Shown here in pieces: positions 56,932 to 64,000 of a stretch of DNA of 64,000 bases. The translations under genes were made by a program, and so were the position numbers. The stretch's first letter is position 1; the number at the start of each line of letters is the position of its first letter. Under the pieces are notes generated by a model, which saw nothing but the letters and a program-made list of their open reading frames with translations, was not told the DNA's origin and made no database searches. This stretch comes from Brachyhypopomus gauderio (taxonomy: Eukaryota; Chordata; Actinopteri; Gymnotiformes; Hypopomidae): NCBI RefSeq assembly GCF_052324685.1, contig NW_027506920.1, positions 62,001-126,000 on the forward strand. Direction: 5' to 3'.

Positions 56932-58634
56932 TCATTGAATTTCACGGAGAATTGGGGTTTGCAAATTTGTAAGACACACACATACTTTCAGTATCTTGTT
57001 AATATTTTTCCTGTACTGGTAAGGGATGTGGTCCAAAATGCAAAACAGTTTCAGCCTCTGAATAGACCGCTCCACATGTATCCTTGCACAGGAGATAAGT
57101 CTGTTATTGTTCACTTCCTCCTGTGTAAACTGTCCGTTGAGCAAGAAAGACGGGGTGTTAAGAAGAACTCCCTCTGGCAAAATGTCCCGAATTGTGAAGC
57201 CCTTGTCTGCAATAACCAGATCACCTGCTTGTAGATGTTGGAGAAGTCCACTGTCAGCTGTTATTGACTTGTCTGAGGCGCTCCCACCGTACAGGTTACT
57301 GGCAAAAGTAATCACACCATTGGGAGCCACACCAATTAGTGCCTTTAGCGTGGTCCGTCCTTTGTAGTGGCTGTACAAATGACACTGTGTGTCAAGCCTC
57401 TCTGTGTTGGAGACAGCAACCTCTGTGCAGTCAAGGACTATTCTACAGTTAGGAAAAGGTCGGAAGCAGTCTGGCAGCAAAGTCTGATTCTTGGCCGTGG
57501 AGGGGATGTTTTCAAGTAGACCGACAAACAAAATATCATACTGAGCACAGATGATGGTGGTAAAGATGTTAGTTACAGTTGCTGTGCTACAATTAAACCT
57601 TGTTGCAAGGTCTACATGGCCACAATTCAATTTAAGCTTCATTAAAGTAAGGAGTAAGGAGTAATCAATAAGGGGCATAATTTGGACAGTCCAATCAGAA
57701 TGATACTGTAGCTCAAATCTAGAAAGAAGTGCTTCCAAAAAAAATACTGTGGCAGCATCAGGTAATCCAGTGTAGTATTGGACTTTGTTAGGATGGGAGG
57801 AAATCTGACTGAAAGAAAAGGTTTGCTTTTGTTGCTCCAACTGTTCTTTCAATTTTTTGTTCTCTTCTCTAAGCATGTCATTCTCAACGTCAAGCATGAC
57901 AAGACTTGGTTGGGCTGTAGTAGGGGTTTGTGGGGTTGCCATGTCAGCTGTGTGTCCTGTGTCTGTTGCATCATCACTGGAAGGGACAATCTGCTTCTTC
58001 TGCTTAGGGGGATTGCTGGGGTGGTCAGGAAAATGAAAAACCTTTCCCTGGTTCCAAGCGAATCGCGAAGGTCCAGCAGCTTTGCCATTGGGAAAGTGCC
58101 AACTACACACACACAAAGTTGCAGTTTGGGGTGAAGTTTTCACGTCTGTAAAAGAAGAAAAAATTATCATTAATTATTAGTCACAGCTTACTTGGGTTCC
58201 TCTAACAAAGTGCTAAAGAAATAAGGACCTTATAAAATTGTAGCATCAGCTGTATTTTTGCTTGGTATTTTTACGGACACTCCTGATCAGCTAACCGTTG
58301 TGTGTGTATCCATACCATATATCAAGGATATCCAAAAAGATATCCTGGTGTTGCCTTTAATGAGCTAGCTAATCTAGCTGGTGTCAGCGCCACTAGCTAA
58401 GTTAACCAGAGCTATCTTTACTTTAGCTGGACAACAAATAAAACAAAACAAGCACTATATATCTGTATATGGCAAGAAACATTGTATTAAACCCATAGCT
58501 AGAATATCAAGCAATCCAAAAAGGGGCAAGTTGGCTTTTTTTTCTCTGTGGGGTTAGCTAGCTAGCATTAGCGCCCACGGAGGCACTTTCAAGATTTTTT
58601 TAGAAATATAACTTACCTTATCAACTGCACCCAT
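56932..58634 (-). CDS. DDE_Tnp_4 transposase with partial THAP finger
   Basis: The main exon runs 58145-56932 on the minus strand behind a TACAG acceptor; the 412-residue frame with MIIFSSFT upstream is probably partly intronic. It starts with the second half of a THAP finger (CVCSWHF, FAWNQGKVFHFP), then a coiled coil (LREENKKLKEQLEQQKQ, about residues 99-116), then the DDE_Tnp_4 nuclease. Catalytic residues are all present: D247 (VLDCTE), D322 (IADKGF), E367 (HVERSIQRLK). A possible first exon, MGAVDK, sits at 58617-58634 but its phase does not fit, so an exon with the first THAP cysteines is missing or unrecognised. It cuts and pastes the element; the YqaJ partner is on the opposite strand. 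Confidence 0.85.
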
Positions 58635-58733
58635 TTTCTTCTCTCTTTCTCATTGCAAAGAAAGCGGTAGAAAGACAAAAGGGTCGTTGTTTTAGACTCG
58701 GATCTGTTAAAACAGCAGGGCACCAGTGTTGGG

Positions 58734-59841
58734 AACGTTACTTTAAAAAAGTAATTAGTTATAGTTACTCACTACTTGCTCAAAAAAGTAACTGAGTTAG
58801 TAACTGAATTACTCTATAATAAAAGTAACTCGTTACCAGGGAAAGTAACTATTTGCGTTACAGTGAAAAAAAAAGTTATATGCCGATGAATAAGGATTTT
58901 TTTTTGAAAAAGCAGTTTTCACAGTCAGTTGAAATGAGTAGATCAGAAAGGAGTTTAACTTTTGATATTTATTGCACATCAACAGGACAGTAAACAGTTA
59001 CACTATATAAAGTGCATTTACATCGATCAAATTAAATTCAATCATCTCAACCTGAGACAACTGGTTTGTTCACAACAGAGTAAACTTAACAATAAAACCT
59101 CTATTCTTAATTAAATAAATCAAATACCCAGTCTGGTAGACATTCAGGAACTTCAAGTATTTTCTTAAATAATGTTTATATCGCCACCTTGAAAATGCAC
59201 ATTTTTTTTCGGCTTGCTCCCGACTCGCCATTTCACTGGCGTGCTTCGGCGCGCGTGTAAAAACACTGACTCTGATTGGCTACCATAACGCTTAGCCAAT
59301 CGCTTACTGACTTGTTAAGTTAAACAGGTGTTACCCCGAGAAGTGTGACCTATCGAGATCTGTTACTCCTCACTAGCCTGGGCAGCGGTCCGCTCGGATT
59401 ACTGTTAGTCAGGGTTGCCAACTCTTGACCGTTTTCACACGCTCTCACGCCACACTTCCGATATCTCACGCCGAAAAAAAATATCCAGTTTATTTACCTC
59501 AGATCCACATATATGATTCAATACGTTACTAGTTCGCTAGCTCTGGCGCCATCCACCGGCGATATAACACTGAATCTGTGTCCATTTTACGTTCGCCCCC
59601 CCCAGCTCAACAAAATACACTCGCCACTGGCTCCAGGTTAAAATCTCACTCCAAGCGAACGTCAAAAGTTGGCAACCCTGCTGTTAGTATATCAATATAT
59701 AGTAACGCACCGCTTTTAATGACCAGTAACATCAACGCCGTTGTAACGACAAGAAAAGTAATTAATTATATTATCCCGTTACTGGCAAAATGACGCCGTT
59801 ACCTAATGCCGTTATTTTTAACGGCGTTATTCGCAACACTG
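58734..59841. mobile_element. hAT non-autonomous element with exact 8-bp duplication
   Basis: Starts CAGTGTTGGGAACGTTACTT and ends in CGTTATTCGCAACACTG. CAGGGCAC flanks both sides (58726-58733 and 59842-59849). It lies inside the two-gene transposon and so is younger. Another MITE (59410-59680) lies within it. No transposase is present. Confidence 0.93.
59410..59680 (+). mobile_element. Nested hAT-like MITE (CAGGGTTGCCAACTC family)
   Basis: Starts CAGGGTTGCCAACTCTTGAC and ends GTTGGCAACCCTG. CTGTTAGT flanks both ends (59402-59409 and 59681-59688), an exact 8-bp duplication. It is the third layer of nesting here: two-gene transposon, then hAT, then this. Confidence 0.92.
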
Positions 59842-59957
59842 CAGGGCACACAGCACTGCGGCACTCAATGCAGCGAGTGTTTGGACCCGGACGTGACGTT
59901 TCGCAAAGATCATGCGTCACAGCTTAACAAGCCAATCAGGTGAGATGCATCCAATTG

Positions 59958-61724
59958 CACAGCCGGACCTGCAGTTCTAGACGTGCTGTAGTTTTAGACA
60001 TGCGCCACCTAGCGGCTCGGAATGTAGCTAACGACAGCCAACCGCAGTTCTAGACCAGCAGTTACAATGCATGCCGTAGTCTCAGCGGCTTGTATATTGT
60101 AATAATCCATTGTATATTTGTTAAATATGCCCATTGATTCTCAATTGTTTTAGCCAAATCTCTAACATTTGACAAGTTTTAAACGATAACGTACACCACA
60201 TTTTGTATTTAAATAGAAGTAGTACGCCTCATTTTCCCTGTTCTTTTAGGGAGTTTGGATTAATTTTGTCATTTACACACACAGCTTGTCTCCTGAAGAT
60301 ATTTTATTTTTAATTAAACTACTGGATTACTGGCATATTTTGTATTAAAAATCAGCAAAAAATTGCTTAATGTCTGGATGCTTTCAGTGAGTAAGCATAC
60401 GTTTCCAGAATGTTAAGAGTGATTTATTTTACTCGTATACATTCATTGGCATGCAACTAGAAAATATTATATGATACTTGGGGTTTTTCGCCACAGTAAT
60501 TTGCACTGGAAGAGGACTTCACCCCCAAACCCTTCATTATTTCTTTAGTCATAGTGAATCTGTACTTTTAGTACACATTTAATTAGGACTAACCAATCTC
60601 TACACGTTGACTATTTTATCTAGTATAACAATAGTATAGGTTTACCTTGTTTACATTCATCATTAGGTTTACATTAAACAGGCATTGCCACTGTAATGAC
60701 ACTGACATACTAGTAATATACAATGAGACCAATGACAAATCCAATACAGTGTTCAACCTGAAGCTGACATCCATTTAATTACTCACTACTTTCCCAAAAG
60801 CACTGGCAGAATAATTGTCATGTTCCCTAGATTTATATTTGCATTTTAGAATGTTAATTGTCAATGCAATATAAGAATAACGAAACATTGTTAGACATTT
60901 CAACTGGTTTGAATCGCACATTAATTAATAAACCATTCACATACCTATGTAATTAGCTTCAATTTAATGAAAAAAGTAGTAGCTATAAATAAGTAGTACA
61001 AAAAAGCATGTGATTACATGCTTGTGTTTATTTCATTGTTTAAACACACAATTAATCCTCAGTTTGCATTTACACATTCTTCAATAAACATTTCCATGAC
61101 ATCCTGAAATAAAAAAATGAATAGAAATGGCTCTTTTGCAGGGTTGCCAACTCTCACGCATTGAGCGTGAGACTGCACGCATTTGACCGTCTTCACACGC
61201 TCTCACTCCACACTTCCGATATCTCACGCCGAAAAAAAATCTAGTTTATTTACCTCTTATCCATATCTATGATTCAATGAGTTACTAGTTCGCTCTGGCG
61301 CAAACACCGGCGATCGATCGATCGCGATATAATACTTAATTTGTGTCCATTTTACGTTCGCCACACCCCCCGTCATCAATTTACACTCCCCACCCCCCAG
61401 GTTCAAATCTCACTCCAAGTGATCTTGAAAAGTTGGCAACCCTGCTTTTGCTAGGACTAGCATTCCTGTCAAAGTCAAAGTAGCTACAAAGTAGCCATAA
61501 AGGTAGCCACAACTAACGAACCAAGACACACTAACGCTAGCCAGATTCATCCTTCATGACATAAACATTACGATAACACAAAAATGACCTTAAGACATGA
61601 TCATATATATATATATATATATATATCATATCATATCATGTCTTTCTTCCATCTGCTAGGCCGCTAGGCTGCGCCTATCTAAAACTGCGGCAGGTCTAGA
61701 ACTGCGGTTGGCTCTCCGGCTGTG
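59958..61724. mobile_element. Inverted-repeat element next to ptges2
   Basis: Left: CACAGCCGGACCTGCAGTTC followed by TAGACGTGCTGTAGTTTTAG and the ACCTAGCGGC motif. The right end, in reverse complement, reads CACAGCCGGAGAGCCAACCG then CAGTTCTAGACCTGC and the CCTAGCGGC motif. About 80-100 bp of inverted similarity encloses mostly AT-rich sequence (60100-61130) with no gene. A MITE (61139-61444) and an AT microsatellite (about 61601-61625) are inside. No clear target-site duplication. Confidence 0.6.
61139..61444 (+). mobile_element. hAT-like MITE, third copy of the CAGGGTTGCC family
   Basis: Starts CAGGGTTGCCAACTCTCACG and ends AGTTGGCAACCCTG. CTTTTG flanks both ends (61133-61138 and 61445-61450), shorter than the expected 8 bp. 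Sequence matches 59410-59680 throughout, including the TCTCACGCCGAAAAAAAAT block. Confidence 0.8.
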
Positions 61725-61796
61725 TGAATCAGGTGGGCGCGTTCTCAGTCGGGAGGTGCGGCGCGTTCACGCCGCTCTGGGAATTACAAATACAAA
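61725..61796 (+). promoter_or_regulatory. Short ptges2 5' flank
   Basis: Only 72 bp separate the end of the inverted-repeat element from the start codon. They include GGTGCGGCGCGTTCACGCCG and no TATA box. The 5' UTR is probably here; core promoter sequence may reach into the element. Confidence 0.4.

Positions 61797-64000
<2,204 letters not shown>

Larger units (their letters stand above)
54349..59932. mobile_element. Two-gene THAP-transposase plus YqaJ-nuclease DNA transposon
   Basis: The outer ends are inverted: GCTTGTTAAGTGTGACG on the left; in reverse complement GCTTGTTAAGCTGTGACG on the right. Both continue to CGTGACGTTTC/AACGTCACG-type sequence and CCGGGTCCAAACA. Two convergent genes lie inside: a SWIM plus YqaJ nuclease on + (54408-56703) and a DDE_Tnp_4 transposase with THAP remnant on - (56932-58634). 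This architecture is that described for ISL2EU-like relatives of PIF/Harbinger. No clear target-site duplication is seen. A hAT element (58734-59841) has inserted near the right end. The transposase is intact, the nuclease frameshifted. Confidence 0.8.

Noticed and set aside
56935-58134. Plus-strand ORFs opposite the DDE transposase
   Set aside because: Shadows of the 412-residue minus-strand frame, which has clear catalytic motifs.

Overview
The window is vertebrate, almost certainly teleost, nuclear DNA. It is intron-rich, has GT-AG (and some GC-AG) splice junctions, is full of DNA transposons and microsatellites, and carries two genes with strong vertebrate orthologues. The species cannot be named from the sequence alone.

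Layout. (1) About 1-2400: a decayed PIF/Harbinger element with a Myb-like accessory gene on + and a dead nuclease on -. (2) 2443-10931: an 8.5-kb fold-back composite. Two long inverted arms carry matching 18-bp minisatellites and short ORFs. Younger elements have inserted into it: a TAA-flanked MITE (2859-3427), a hAT-like element (6523-7651) and a 2.87-kb element with an AT duplication (7992-10859). Because the arms are copies of each other, each gives a near 'empty site' for insertions in the other. (3) 12776-47579: snrnp200 (Brr2), the U5 snRNP helicase that unwinds U4/U6. All 45 coding exons can be placed; they sum to 6411 nt, i.e. 2136 residues plus stop. Three introns start with GC instead of GT. 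Intron 11 holds nested hAT elements. Intron 31 is about 86% a 2.1-kb TAG/CAA minisatellite. (4) 48100-53800: a repeat graveyard with an internally deleted Tc1 element, LINE fragments, a perfect hAT non-autonomous element and a minisatellite. (5) 54349-59932: a 5.6-kb two-gene DNA transposon. One gene encodes a SWIM zinc finger plus YqaJ-type nuclease (+, one frameshift); the other encodes a half-THAP, DDE_Tnp_4 transposase (-, intact catalytic triad). A hAT element with an exact 8-bp duplication sits inside it, and that in turn holds a smaller hAT-like MITE. (6) 59958-61724: another inverted-repeat element, whose right end lies about 70 bp before the next start codon. (7) 61797-end: ptges2 (microsomal prostaglandin E synthase 2), exons 1-4, running off the window, with a 609-bp near-perfect palindrome in intron 1.

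The two host genes are unrelated in function: one in pre-mRNA splicing, one a membrane-anchored glutaredoxin-fold isomerase. Nothing suggests co-regulation. Most of the rest is a layered record of DNA transposition whose order can be read from the nesting and target-site duplications.
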